This document shows positions 23,487 to 32,544 of a stretch of 64,000 bases of DNA, one piece after another (within the stretch, counting starts at the first letter, position 1; the number at the start of each line of letters is the position of its first letter). The stretch covers positions 1-64,000 of the forward strand of contig NZ_JFCA01000015.1 in the NCBI RefSeq assembly GCF_000612585.1. The letters run 5' to 3'. The notes under the pieces are model-generated. The model made no database searches and had not been told where the DNA came from. It saw nothing but the letters and a program-made list of their open reading frames with translations. The DNA is from Pseudomonas sp. CHM02 (GTDB taxonomy: Bacteria; Pseudomonadota; Gammaproteobacteria; Pseudomonadales; Pseudomonadaceae). The translations under genes and the position numbers were made by a program.

Positions 23487-25103
23487 ATGACCACCAGCAA
23501 CCTGCTCGCCCAGCTGTTTCCCGTCTCCGCCGCCGCGATTCCCGAGCAGTTCCAACTCGGAGCGCCCATTGAACAGCGTGATTACCTGGTCGACGGCCAG
23601 TTGCAGGTCTGGAACGGACCCCTGGCCCAGGTTCTCAGCCCGGTACAGTTGGGCGATGAACGCGTGCATATCGGCAGCACACCGCTGCTGGATGCCGACA
23701 CTGCCCTTACCGCCCTCGACGCCGCCGTGCGCGCCTATGACCGTGGCCAGGGCGAATGGCCGACGATGCGCGTGGCCGATCGCATCCAGCATGTCGAAGC
23801 GTTCCTGCGGCGCATGCGTGAACAGCGCGATGCGGTGGTCAAGTTGCTGATGTGGGAGATCGGCAAGAACCTCAAGGACTCGCAGAAAGAATTCGACCGC
23901 ACCTGCGACTACATCACCGACACCATCAATGCCCTCAAAGAGCTGGACCGCCGTTCCAGCCGCTTCGAGCTGGAACAGGACACCCTCGGCCAGATCCGCC
24001 GCGTCCCACTGGGCGTGGCATTGTGCATGGGGCCCTACAACTACCCGCTGAACGAAACCTTCACCACGCTGATCCCGGCGTTGATCATGGGCAACACCGT
24101 GGTGTTCAAGCCGGCCAAGCTCGGCGTGCTGTTGATCCGCCCGTTGCTGGAGGCGTTCCGCGACAGCTTCCCGGCCGGGGTGATCAACGTGATCTATGGC
24201 AGCGGCCGCGAAACCGTCAGCGCGCTGATGGCCAGCGGCAAGATCGATATCTTTGCGTTTATCGGCACCAACAAGGCCGCCAGCGATCTGAAAAAGCTGC
24301 ACCCGAAACCACACCGCCTGCGTGCGGCGCTGGGCCTGGATGCGAAAAACCCCGGCATCGTGCTGCCGGAGGTGGACCTGGACAATGCGGTCAGTGAAGC
24401 CGTCACCGGCGCCTTGTCGTTCAACGGCCAGCGTTGCACCGCGTTGAAAATCCTGTTCGTGCATGAAGACGTCGTCGACAGCTTTATCGACAAATTCAAT
24501 AAGAAGGTGGCCACGCTCAAACCCGGCATGCCGTGGGAAGACGGCGTGGCGCTGACGCCATTGCCCGAGGTCGGCAAAGTCGATTACCTCAACAGCCTGG
24601 TCGCCGATGCCGCGCAACACGGCGCCAAGGTGGTGAATGAGCACGGTGGTGAAAGCCGCGGGTCGTTCTTCTACCCGGCGGTGCTGTACCCGGTGAACCC
24701 GCAGATGCGCGTGTACCACGAGGAACAGTTCGGCCCGGTGGTGCCAATCGTGCCTTACCGTGACCTGGAGACGGTCATCGAGTACGTGCTGGACTCGGAC
24801 TTTGGCCAGCAACTGAGCCTCTTCGGCACCAACGCCGTGGAAGTCGGGCGCCTGGTGGACGCCTTCGCCAACCAGGTCGGGCGTATCAACATCAACGCGC
24901 AGTGCCAGCGCGGCCCGGACACCTTCCCCTTCAACGGACGCAAGAACTCGGCCGAGGGCACGCTGTCGGTGCATGACGCGTTGCGCGTGTTCTCGATCCG
25001 CACGTTGGTGGCGACCAAGTTCCAGGAGAGCAACAAGGCGCTGGTCAGCGACATCCTGCGCAACCGTGACTCGAGCTTCCTGACTACCGACTACATTTTC
25101 TAA
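23487..25103 (+). CDS. gapN: NADP-dependent glyceraldehyde-3-phosphate dehydrogenase type aldehyde dehydrogenase
   Basis: A 538-aa aldehyde dehydrogenase superfamily protein. The catalytic cysteine is in FNGQRCTALKI (about residue 316) and the coenzyme region contains GPYNYPLNETFTTLIPALIMGN. GapN oxidises glyceraldehyde 3-phosphate to 3-phosphoglycerate with NADP, without phosphate. Where most aldehyde dehydrogenases have LELGGKNP, this protein has LGLDAKNP, so the usual general-base glutamate is replaced by glycine. The segment is otherwise well formed, and this may be a subgroup trait. ATG 23487 is preceded by AGGGGTAGCGAC. Assignment to GapN is by overall resemblance; another aldehyde is possible. 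Confidence 0.8.
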   Translation: MTTSNLLAQLFPVSAAAIPEQFQLGAPIEQRDYLVDGQLQVWNGPLAQVLSPVQLGDERVHIGSTPLLDADTALTALDAAVRAYDRGQGEWPTMRVADRIQHVEAFLRRMREQRDAVVKLLMWEIGKNLKDSQKEFDRTCDYITDTINALKELDRRSSRFELEQDTLGQIRRVPLGVALCMGPYNYPLNETFTTLIPALIMGNTVVFKPAKLGVLLIRPLLEAFRDSFPAGVINVIYGSGRETVSALMASGKIDIFAFIGTNKAASDLKKLHPKPHRLRAALGLDAKNPGIVLPEVDLDNAVSEAVTGALSFNGQRCTALKILFVHEDVVDSFIDKFNKKVATLKPGMPWEDGVALTPLPEVGKVDYLNSLVADAAQHGAKVVNEHGGESRGSFFYPAVLYPVNPQMRVYHEEQFGPVVPIVPYRDLETVIEYVLDSDFGQQLSLFGTNAVEVGRLVDAFANQVGRININAQCQRGPDTFPFNGRKNSAEGTLSVHDALRVFSIRTLVATKFQESNKALVSDILRNRDSSFLTTDYIF

Positions 25104-25121
25104 GAACGGCGCCAAACACAT

Positions 25122-25210
25122 GGTGGGAGCGGGCTTGCTCGCGAATGCGATGTACCAGCAGCGGATGTATTGGCTGACCCACCGCATTCGCGAGCAAGCC
25201 CGCTCCCACA
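25122..25210. repeat. REP pair between gapN and the FUSC gene
   Basis: GTGGGAGCGGGCTTGCTCGC with CGAATGCG, and the inverted CGCATTCGCGAGCAAGCCCG ending CTCCCAC, flank a 33-nt spacer. The same pair type recurs at 40181-40270 and 51749-51836. Confidence 0.9.
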
Positions 25211-25253
25211 TTTGATCGCGCACATTCATACAATCGAGGCCACTTTAATACCG

Positions 25254-26321
25254 ATGAATCTGCACCTACCTCTGTTTGCCCGGCGCCTGCTGCGTCCCCT
25301 GCTCGACCCCTACCGCCGCTATCGCCATGCCAAGCTGATCCACGCCGTGCGCGTGTCCATCGGTTTGCTGGCGACGATCCTGCTGACCACCGGCATCAAC
25401 TTGCCCCACGGTGAGTGGGCATCGGTGACGATGCTGATCGTGATCGGTGGCTTGCAGCACCACGGCAACATCGGCAAGAAAGCCGTGGAGCGCGCCTACG
25501 GCACCTTGATCGGCGCCAGCGTCGGCTTGCTGCTGGTGGTGCAGCAGGCTTACTTCGGCCAGCCGTTTTTGACCTACCTGTTGATGTCAGCGGTGTGCGG
25601 GTTCTTTTCGTACCATGCCATCGGCAAGGGCGGTTACATCGCGCTGCTGTCGGCGATCACGGTGTTTATCGTTGCCGGGCACGGCGACAACCCGATCTCG
25701 GACGGCCTGTGGCGCACGGTCGATATCCTGATCGGCATCGTCCTGGCCCTGGCGTTCTCCTTTGCCCTGCCGCTATACGCTGTGTATTCGTGGCGCTACA
25801 ACCTGGCCAGTGCCTTGCGTGATTGCGCCGCGATCTACAGCCGGATCATCAATGGCCAGTCGGTCACCGATGACGAGCACCTCAAACTGCTCAACCGCTT
25901 GAATGCGGCAATGCTGCAACTGCGCTCGCTGATGCCGTCGGTGTCTAAGGAAGTGCGGATATCGATGACCGAACTGGACACGATCCAACGTCATCTGCGC
26001 ATGTGCATCAGCACCCTGGAGATTCTCGGCAATACGCGCCCGGATCCTCGGGATGAACAGGCGATGGCGCGGATGCAGGTGATGTTGAAGGCCGAGCACC
26101 GCCAGATTCGAGTGCAACTGGTGGGAATGGCGCGGGCGTTGAAGTCGGGCGTAACGGAGCGGCTGGAGCGGCCCAGTCACATCACGGGCACCGAACCTAC
26201 GCTGGATGCGCCGGTGTACAGCGCGCTGGACGGATACCGGTTGTTGACGGTGCAACTGGCAGCAAACGTGGATGCGATGCGCCAGCGCCTGGCTAAAAGC
26301 GCCGGGCACTGGAAGATCTAG
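25254..26321 (+). CDS. FUSC-family inner-membrane protein
   Basis: A 355-aa protein: about six membrane helices between residues 25 and 180 (VRVSIGLLATILLTTGINLP, VTMLIVIGGLQHHGNIGKKAVERAYGTLIGASVGLLLVV...), followed by a long cytoplasmic helical region (from about 190). The GxxxERxxGTLIGA pattern is typical of FUSC/YccS/AaeB-like proteins, some of which export aromatic acids. No substrate can be named. ATG 25254 is chosen because the upstream frame is REP sequence. It is followed by a strong terminator at 26447. Confidence 0.88.
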   Translation: MNLHLPLFARRLLRPLLDPYRRYRHAKLIHAVRVSIGLLATILLTTGINLPHGEWASVTMLIVIGGLQHHGNIGKKAVERAYGTLIGASVGLLLVVQQAYFGQPFLTYLLMSAVCGFFSYHAIGKGGYIALLSAITVFIVAGHGDNPISDGLWRTVDILIGIVLALAFSFALPLYAVYSWRYNLASALRDCAAIYSRIINGQSVTDDEHLKLLNRLNAAMLQLRSLMPSVSKEVRISMTELDTIQRHLRMCISTLEILGNTRPDPRDEQAMARMQVMLKAEHRQIRVQLVGMARALKSGVTERLERPSHITGTEPTLDAPVYSALDGYRLLTVQLAANVDAMRQRLAKSAGHWKI

Positions 26322-26446
26322 AAAGGTGGACCGTTGGCGTTTTTACCTACAAAAATACTTTCACACTTTCTCTTACATATTTTTCACGTTTTATTCACAT
26401 CCCGAGACGTAGGGTGAAGCCTCATCCGTTACAAATGTTGCACATC

Positions 26447-26475
26447 AAGCCCGCCGCCCCAGCGGGCTTTTTTTT
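26447..26475 (+). terminator. Rho-independent terminator
   Basis: AAGCCCGC (26447-26454) pairs with GCGGGCTT (26462-26469), followed by a run of T to 26475. It stands 126 nt after the FUSC stop. The AT-rich stretch 26330-26440 before it could also hold a small RNA, but I see no firm promoter. Confidence 0.85.
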
Positions 26476-26490
26476 GCCTGCGCAAAACAC

Positions 26491-26518
26491 TGTAAGAGCG
26501 AGCTTGCTCGCTCTTACA
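26491..26518. repeat. Compact REP hairpin
   Basis: TGTAAGAGCGAGC-TT-GCTCGCTCTTACA is a perfect inverted repeat just beyond the TetR gene stop, likely ending that minus-strand transcript. Confidence 0.7.
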
Positions 26519-26524
26519 GGAAGG

Positions 26525-27283
26525 TCAGCGTGAGGCCTTGGCGGCGGGGGCTGCCGCTTGTTCGCGAATGGCCCGCTGCGTGTCCAGCACCTTGGCCAAT
26601 GCGGTTTCCGCTTCCGGGCTCTGCTGCGGCACGCGAATCGCCGCCGACACCAGGGTGATCAACTTGGCCATCACCTCGGCATCCGTCGCCGGGCGGCCCA
26701 GGCTCATGGAGTTCATCAGCAAGCGCAGTTCGGTACCGGCCATCACGCCGGAAATCGCCTTGAGGGCAAATTGCAGGCGCACCCCCAGCTCATTGCGCGG
26801 CAGGTCCGGCAAGGCCAGGGCGAAGGCTTCGAAGAAACGCTGGAACACCGGCTGGTAATGCACCTTGAGGTATTCCTGGATAAATGGCGACGTGTCGCTG
26901 TAGACCCGTCCCAGGAAGCGGATGAACGAACGCCCTTCCCCACTGGCGCTGGCCGGATCGCTGCGCTCCAGGCCCATGGCCGGGGCGAACAGCACGCCGA
27001 GCAAGGTGTCGCAATCCAGCGGGCCGTCGGATTCGGCCTCGCAGCGTGCCAGCAGTTCCAGGCGCTGTTCGTTGAGAGGTTCCAGGCGCTGCTTGAGCAG
27101 GGTTTGCATCAGGGAATCCTTGTCCCCGAAGTGGTAGTTCACCGCCGCCAGGTTCACCTGGGCGCGCTCGGTAATCTGCCTGAGCAGAACGGCGTCATAG
27201 CCGTACTTGATGAAGAGAGCCTCTGTCGCATCCAGCAATCGAGTCTTGGTAATGTTTGGAGCGCTGACTTTCTTCGCGACCAT
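26525..27283 (-). CDS. TetR-family regulator divergent from an export operon
   Basis: A 252-aa regulator with an N-terminal TetR DNA-binding domain: TKTRLLDATEALFIKYGYDAVLLRQITERAQVNLAAVNYHFGDKDSLMQTLL (about residues 11-62). The ligand domain contains SFIRFLGRVYSDTSPFIQEYLKVHYQPVFQRFFEAFA. An Ala-rich tail ends the protein. ATG 27283 gives the normal family N-terminus; the much longer upstream frame is non-coding. It is transcribed away from the ABC export operon starting at 27642 and probably represses it through sites in the shared 358-nt region. Confidence 0.9.
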   Translation of the reverse strand: MVAKKVSAPNITKTRLLDATEALFIKYGYDAVLLRQITERAQVNLAAVNYHFGDKDSLMQTLLKQRLEPLNEQRLELLARCEAESDGPLDCDTLLGVLFAPAMGLERSDPASASGEGRSFIRFLGRVYSDTSPFIQEYLKVHYQPVFQRFFEAFALALPDLPRNELGVRLQFALKAISGVMAGTELRLLMNSMSLGRPATDAEVMAKLITLVSAAIRVPQQSPEAETALAKVLDTQRAIREQAAAPAAKASR

Positions 27284-27641
27284 AGAAGTTCCACGTGGGA
27301 AATATTGTTTTAAAAAATAATTTGATTTTTTATACCGGGGCCGTCGTCCGAAAGCAAGTAGTGACACACCGCCATATGATCGAAAGCCTTTGCAGCCGGG
27401 CTCGTTGAGGCGTGTCGAGAGGTTTTTTGGCGGCCTGCCGCCCCGCTGCAAAAATCGTTTCAAAGGGTGAAACCGCTCTATATCCATGGCTGGCGAAGCG
27501 GCTGGAACACGGTTAGTATTCAAACAATATTTTAAAAACAAGAAATAAAACCAGTCCGTGACGCGTACCAGGCAGCTCCCGAACTTGTAACAATGCTTTT
27601 CCGGGGGACAGCGCGGCACCGTCGAGACTGCAGGCGTAGTC
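27284..27641. promoter_or_regulatory. Divergent control region with inverted AAACAATATT sites
   Basis: This 358-nt gap lies between the TetR gene and the export operon. AATATTGTTT occurs at 27301-27310 and its exact inverse AAACAATATT at 27522-27531, each beside a TTTTAAAA-type tract, in otherwise GC-rich DNA. CCACGTGG at 27291-27298 is an added palindrome close to the TetR start. These are candidate TetR operators, one near each gene. Nothing else recognisable is present. Confidence 0.45.
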
Positions 27642-28349
27642 ATGATGACAGATACCCACGCGCACCCAGGCTTGATCTCCCTGCAAGGCATCGGCAAAAG
27701 CTATCAGCTGGCCGGGCAACACCTGTCCATTCTCAATGATGTCTGCCTCTCTATCGCCAGCGGCGACAGCTGCGGCATTCTCGGCGCGTCCGGCTCCGGC
27801 AAAAGTACCCTGCTCAATATCCTCGGCCTGCTGGACCTGCCCAACTGCGGCCGGTACCACTTTGCCGGCCACGATATTTTCAACGCCACACCCGACCAGC
27901 TGGCGGCGATCCGCAACCAGCAGATCGGCTTCGTGTTCCAGAGCTTCAACCTGTTGCCGCGCCTCAGCGCGCTGGACAATGTCGCCCTACCCCTGAGTTA
28001 TCGCGGCGTGTCGCGCCATGAATCGGTGGAGCAGGCCCTGCGCATGCTCGAACAGGTCGGCCTGGCCGACCGCGCCCATCACCGCCCTGCCGACCTCTCC
28101 GGCGGCCAGCGCCAACGGGTGGCCATTGCACGGGCACTGGTGGGCAAGCCCTCGGTGATACTGGCCGACGAACCCACCGGCAACCTCGACAGCACCACGG
28201 CCCAGGACATCATGGACCTGTTGCTGGCGCTGAACCGTGAGCAACAGGTCACGCTGATCATCGTCACCCACGACCCGCACATTGCCGAGCGCCTGGAACG
28301 CAAGATCCTGGTGCGCAACGGTGTGGTGCACGAGGACGGGCGCCTATGA
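27642..28349 (+). CDS. MacB/LolD-type ABC transporter ATPase
   Basis: A 235-aa ABC ATPase: Walker A GASGSGKST (about residues 48-56), Q-loop FVFQSFNLLPRLSALDNVALPL, signature LSGGQRQRVAIARAL, Walker B VILADEPTGNLD and H-loop VTHD. The LLPRLSALDNVALPL motif is typical of the MacB/LolD class that powers outward transport through a periplasmic adaptor. It is a separate protein rather than fused to the permease as in MacB. Its stop overlaps the permease start. Confidence 0.95.
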   Translation: MMTDTHAHPGLISLQGIGKSYQLAGQHLSILNDVCLSIASGDSCGILGASGSGKSTLLNILGLLDLPNCGRYHFAGHDIFNATPDQLAAIRNQQIGFVFQSFNLLPRLSALDNVALPLSYRGVSRHESVEQALRMLEQVGLADRAHHRPADLSGGQRQRVAIARALVGKPSVILADEPTGNLDSTTAQDIMDLLLALNREQQVTLIIVTHDPHIAERLERKILVRNGVVHEDGRL

Positions 28350-29563
28350 CCCAGCAGGTAGAAAACCGCCTGCGGGTCGAACAGAGCCTCAGCCAACTGC
28401 TGCATGAAGCGTTCGTCAGCCTGCGCACGCTCGGCAAACGCTCGATCCTGGCGCTGCTGGGTATCGTCATCGGCAGCTCGTCGGTGGTGGCGCTGATCAA
28501 TATCGGGCACAACGCGGCGGTGGACGCCGCGATGATCTTCAAGGACATGGGCACCGATACCCTGGTCGTCCAGTTCCCACCCAAAGCCGGCAGCAGTATC
28601 CCGATGCCCGCCCGCCTCGACCTGGATGCCGTACGTCAAACGGTACCGGGCATTGCCCATATCGGCGCCCTCACGGTGTTCAGCGGGCCCATCGTATTCC
28701 ACGGCCGCACCGTCAACGCCAACTTCGTCGGCAGCACGCCGGATATCAAGGATGCGATGCGCCTGGCGGTGCAGCAGGGGCGCTTCCTGTCCAGTTTTGA
28801 TGCCAACGAAACCTACGGCGTGATCGGCGACCAGGTGGCCCAGTCACTGGGAGCGCCGGGCGACCCGTTGCAACTGGGCGACCGCGTGCGCATCAACAAT
28901 TACCTGTTCTTGATCGTGGGCATCCTGCGCGGCCAGTCACGGGCGATGCTGATGCCGGTGCAGGCCAACGATTCGCTGTTCATTCCCGCCGAAGGCATGC
29001 GCCGCATCTATGCCACGCCGCAGATCGGCAATGTGATCATCCGCGCCACGCCCGGCCAAGACATGGAACGCATTGCCAGGGATGCGGCGGCCGCCTTGAG
29101 ACCCCAGCTTCCCGACCACGATGCGGACATCCAGGTGCCCCAGCAAATGATCGACGGCATGACCCGGCAAAGCCGTACCTTCGCCTACCTGCTGCTGGCC
29201 CTTGGCGCGATCTCCCTGGTGGGCGGTGGCGTGGGGGTGATGAACGTGATGCTGATGAACGTCTCGGAGCGACGTCGCGAGATCGGCATTCGCATGGCCC
29301 TCGGCGCGCGCCAGCGGGATATCCGCAACCTGTTCCTGCTCGAAGCCGTGACCCTCACCGCCGTCGGCGCCCTGTGTGGCGCGGTGCTGGGCATGACCGC
29401 GGCCTGGCTGTATGCCTGGCTGTCGGGCTGGACCTTTGCCCTGGCCGTCGCCGCCTTGCCACTGGGGGTGGGCAGTACGTTGCTGGTGGGCTTGTTCTTC
29501 GGCATCTACCCGGCGGTTTCGGCCTCACGGTTGCAGCCGGTGGAGGCCTTGCGCGATGAATAG
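28346..29563 (+). CDS. MacB-type ABC transporter permease
   Basis: A 405-aa permease with one N-terminal membrane helix (SILALLGIVIGSSSVVALINIG, about 33-54), a large periplasmic domain and three C-terminal helices in the FtsX arrangement (YLLLALGAISLVGGGVGVMNVMLMNVSERRREIGIRMALGA, then two more). The RRREIGIRMALGA loop is the standard FtsX signature. It pairs with the ATPase before it and probably hands substrate to the adaptor and outer-membrane factor encoded next. The TolC-like gene begins 8 nt before its stop. Confidence 0.95.
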   Translation: MTQQVENRLRVEQSLSQLLHEAFVSLRTLGKRSILALLGIVIGSSSVVALINIGHNAAVDAAMIFKDMGTDTLVVQFPPKAGSSIPMPARLDLDAVRQTVPGIAHIGALTVFSGPIVFHGRTVNANFVGSTPDIKDAMRLAVQQGRFLSSFDANETYGVIGDQVAQSLGAPGDPLQLGDRVRINNYLFLIVGILRGQSRAMLMPVQANDSLFIPAEGMRRIYATPQIGNVIIRATPGQDMERIARDAAAALRPQLPDHDADIQVPQQMIDGMTRQSRTFAYLLLALGAISLVGGGVGVMNVMLMNVSERRREIGIRMALGARQRDIRNLFLLEAVTLTAVGALCGAVLGMTAAWLYAWLSGWTFALAVAALPLGVGSTLLVGLFFGIYPAVSASRLQPVEALRDE

Positions 29564-31034
29564 GTGGCTGCTCCTGCTTGCACTGGTCAGCCTGCCGGGC
29601 GTGGCCGCCGACGTAGTGATCAAGCCGTCGGCACCGAGTACGACCCGCAGCGGTTACGACCGCAGTGTCTCGCTGAATGCCCAGGTCACCACCATGACCC
29701 TGGGCGATGCGGTATACCTGGGCCTGCGCAACAACCCGGCGATCCGCAGCGCGTACCTGCAACGGGTGGCACAGAAGTTCGACCTGCGCGTGGCCGAAGA
29801 TGTGTTCAACCCCAAGCTCACCCTCAACAGCTACTACCGCAGCACCCGTGGCTCCGCCGACAATGCGCGCAATGCCAATGTGGCGCCGGCCACCAGCCTG
29901 CTCGGCGAGTACGGCACGCGCCTGAGCATGGCCTGGACCCAGCAACTGAGCAACGCCGACCGCGCCGGCCGCTACCGCAGCGACGGCCTGGACCTGGCAA
30001 TTATCCAACCGTTGTTGCGCGGCGCGGGCTGGGACGCCACCACCGCACCGCTGCGCCTGTCGCGCCTGTCCGAGCAGGCCAACCGCCTGAACCTCAAGGC
30101 CACCGTGGCACAGACCATCAGCCAGATCATCGCCACCTATCGCGAACTGCTGCGCGCCCAGGAGCAATTGAGCATCGTGCAGGACGCCCTCAAGCGCTCC
30201 GGTACCTTGCTGGAAGTGAACAAGGCGCTGATCAGTGCCGGGCGCATGGCCGAATTCGAAATCGTCCAGACCGAGGCCGATATCGCCACCCAGCAACTGG
30301 GCGTGGAAGAAGCGCAGAACCAACTGGACTCCAGCCGCCTGGCCCTGCTGCGCTTGCTGGCCCTGGACCTGTCCACGCCGATCCGCGCCACCGAAGCCCT
30401 GGAGGCCAGGCCCATGCAGATCGACAAGCGCCAGGCGTTCAACCTGGCGCAGACCCAGCAGCCGGAATACCTCGCCGCCCTGCTCGGCAGTCAACAGGCT
30501 GACCTCAACTTGGTGATCGCCAAGGACTCCGGGCGCTGGCAAGTGGACCTGGTGGCCGGCGCGAACCAGGTACGCGACGCCTACGACAACGATGCCGGCC
30601 GCTCCAACAACCGTACCTGGGACAGCTACGCTGGGGTGCAGGTGCAAATCCCCATCGGCGATATCAGCACGCGCCAGGCCGAAGTGCGCGCGCGGGTCAA
30701 TGTGGAGGACCAGGAGATCCGCATCACCGATGCACGCCAGGAACTGGAACGCAGCGTCAACGACGTGGTGCGCGACCTCGGCACCCGCTGGCGCCAATAT
30801 GAAATCTCCCAGCGTGCAGTGGAGTTGTCGCGACGCAAGATCGAGATCGAGCGGGAGAAACTCAGCGCCGGGCGCTCCACCAACTTCCAGGTGCTGAGTT
30901 ACGAGACCGACCTGCGCAACGCCGAAAACGCGCAGCTCAATGCGCTGATCGCTTATTTGAACGCCCAGACCCAGCTCGACTTGACCCTGGGCATGACGCT
31001 GGAAAGTTGGGAAATCGCCCTCAATGACTACTAA
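29556..31034 (+). CDS. TolC-family outer-membrane factor
   Basis: A 492-aa protein with a signal peptide (MNRWLLLLALVSLPGVAA). Two helical repeats of the outer-membrane efflux type are visible: ITTYRELLRAQEQLSIVQDALKRSG...LISAGRMAEFEIVQTEADIATQQLGVEEAQNQLDSS, and RQAEVRARVNVEDQEIRITDARQELERSVNDVVRDLG...KIEIEREKLSAGRSTNFQVLSYETDLRNAENAQLNA. It forms the exit duct for the export system. No lipobox. It overlaps the gene before it and the adaptor gene after it. Confidence 0.92.
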   Translation: MNRWLLLLALVSLPGVAADVVIKPSAPSTTRSGYDRSVSLNAQVTTMTLGDAVYLGLRNNPAIRSAYLQRVAQKFDLRVAEDVFNPKLTLNSYYRSTRGSADNARNANVAPATSLLGEYGTRLSMAWTQQLSNADRAGRYRSDGLDLAIIQPLLRGAGWDATTAPLRLSRLSEQANRLNLKATVAQTISQIIATYRELLRAQEQLSIVQDALKRSGTLLEVNKALISAGRMAEFEIVQTEADIATQQLGVEEAQNQLDSSRLALLRLLALDLSTPIRATEALEARPMQIDKRQAFNLAQTQQPEYLAALLGSQQADLNLVIAKDSGRWQVDLVAGANQVRDAYDNDAGRSNNRTWDSYAGVQVQIPIGDISTRQAEVRARVNVEDQEIRITDARQELERSVNDVVRDLGTRWRQYEISQRAVELSRRKIEIEREKLSAGRSTNFQVLSYETDLRNAENAQLNALIAYLNAQTQLDLTLGMTLESWEIALNDY

Positions 31035-32271
31035 TCAGAAACGCCTGCTGGCTGCTGTATTGATCGTGCTGCTGGGCGGCGCGGGCCTGGCCCTGCGCAG
31101 TCCGGCTTCCGATCCGGCCAGCACCACCGAGCAGTGGCTGGCCATCCAGCCCGACGCGCTGGTGCACCGGATCGGCCTGGTGGGCAAGATCGAGCCCGAC
31201 ACCACCATCACCCTCACTGCACCCTTCGACGGTAACGTGCAAGCCAACCTGGTGGAGCAAGGTCAGCGGGTCGAGGCCGGCCAGGTGCTGTTGCGCATGG
31301 ACCCGGCCACCCTGGAGGTGCAACTGCGCGACGCCCTCTCCGCCCAGCTCAAGGCCCGGCGTACCGTGCAAGAGATGCAGGACTGGGACAGCAGCCCCGC
31401 TGTCGGTCGCGCGCGCCGCAGCCTGCGCACCACGGAAATGAACGCCGGCAATACCCAGCGCAAACTCACCGAAAGCGAAAACCTGTTCAAGCGCGGCATC
31501 ATCCCGCGCAACGAACTGGACGACCTCAAGCAACAGGCCCAACAGCAACAGCTCGACCTCGCGTCCGCCCGCAGCGAATTGCAGCAGGCCATCGACCAAG
31601 GCAAGGGCGAATACCGCCAGATCGCCGACATGGAGCTGACCAACGCCACGGTGAAGTACGAAGCCCTGCACACGCTGCTCGAAGGCAAGGACGTCAAGGC
31701 GCCGTTCTCTGGCATCGTGGTACCGCCACCCGGCAACACCTCACCCCAGGGTGGCGGCACCAACAATGCCCCGGTGCAGGCCGGCAGCAAGGTTGGCCAG
31801 GGTCAGGTGCTGTTCGGCCTGGCGAATATCGAACGGCTGAAAATCGTCGCCAAGGTGTCGGAGCTGGACATCAACCAGTTGCATCAGGGCCAGGCCGTGG
31901 AAGTACTGGGGGATGGCTTTGATGGCGAGCGGCTGACCGGTTCGGTGAGCGTGGTCAGTGGCTTGGCGATTGCCAGTGACAGCCAGGGCAGCGCACAGTT
32001 TCCGGTGACCCTGTCGATTCCCAAGCTCACGCCGCAGCAGTTGCAGCGAGTGCGGTTGGGGATGAGCGCACGGTTGACCATCGTCACCTACAACAATGCG
32101 CAGGCCATTGTGATTCCGAGCCAAGCGATCCAGGCGGACAAGACCGTCGAATACCGCGAGGCGATGGATAAGCCGGTGGAGCGGGTGAAGGTGACCACCG
32201 GGCAAGCGACCGCCCAAGGCGTGGAAGTGTTCGGCCTCAAACCCGGTTTCGTGAAGACAAACCCCTTGTAG
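31024..32271 (+). CDS. MacA/HlyD-type membrane fusion protein
   Basis: A 415-aa adaptor: a membrane anchor (LLAAVLIVLLGGAGLAL, about 8-24), a lipoyl-like part (TLTAPFDGNVQANLVEQGQRVEAGQVLLRMDP), a long coiled coil (about 100-215), and beta-barrel regions (APFSGIVVPPPGNT; LKIVAKVSELDINQLHQGQAVEV). It links the permease to the TolC-like duct. The last codons and the stop lie at the edge of a REP (AACCCCTTGTAGGAGCC), so the C-terminal few residues may have been set by REP insertion. Substrate unknown. Confidence 0.92.
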   Translation: MTTNQKRLLAAVLIVLLGGAGLALRSPASDPASTTEQWLAIQPDALVHRIGLVGKIEPDTTITLTAPFDGNVQANLVEQGQRVEAGQVLLRMDPATLEVQLRDALSAQLKARRTVQEMQDWDSSPAVGRARRSLRTTEMNAGNTQRKLTESENLFKRGIIPRNELDDLKQQAQQQQLDLASARSELQQAIDQGKGEYRQIADMELTNATVKYEALHTLLEGKDVKAPFSGIVVPPPGNTSPQGGGTNNAPVQAGSKVGQGQVLFGLANIERLKIVAKVSELDINQLHQGQAVEVLGDGFDGERLTGSVSVVSGLAIASDSQGSAQFPVTLSIPKLTPQQLQRVRLGMSARLTIVTYNNAQAIVIPSQAIQADKTVEYREAMDKPVERVKVTTGQATAQGVEVFGLKPGFVKTNPL

Positions 32272-32527
32272 GAGCCGGCTTGCCGGCGATGACGGCCTGA
32301 CAGCCGACCTCTCTCCAACTGTTGCCCCGCGATCCAAATGTGGGAGCTGGCTTGCCTGCGAAGGCGGCCTGAAAGCCGACCGCTCTCTAACTGCTGCCCC
32401 GCGATCCAAATGTGGGAGCTGGCTTGCCTGCGAAGGCGGCCTGACAGCCGACCGCTCTCCAACTGTTGCCCCGCGATCCAAATGTGGGAGCTGGCTTGCC
32501 TGCGAAGGCGGCCTGACAGCCGACCTG
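32268..32527. repeat. Four tandem copies of a 72-nt REP-containing unit
   Basis: Units start at 32268, 32340, 32412 and 32484, exactly 72 nt apart. The first is the most divergent (GTAGGAGCCGGCTTGCCGGC) and the last stops short. Each holds one REP (GTGGGAGCTGGCTTGCCTGC), then GAAGGCGGCCTGAYAGCCGA and a CTCTCYAACTGYTGCCCCGC linker. Because 72 is divisible by 3, a spurious open frame of 24-residue repeats results. No spacers vary between units, so it is not a CRISPR array. Confidence 0.9.
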
Positions 32528-32544
32528 GATGTTGGATCTGACCG

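Noticed and set aside
26330..26475. Small RNA ending at the 26447 terminator
   Set aside because: The AT-rich stretch is suggestive, but no convincing promoter or known sRNA pattern was seen; the terminator can serve the FUSC gene.
32268..32527. Possible CRISPR array
   Set aside because: Units are directly adjacent with no variable spacers and contain REPs; no cas genes nearby.
32338..32541. Open frame with 24-residue repeats
   Set aside because: Arises from the 72-nt REP array being divisible by three; no start signal.
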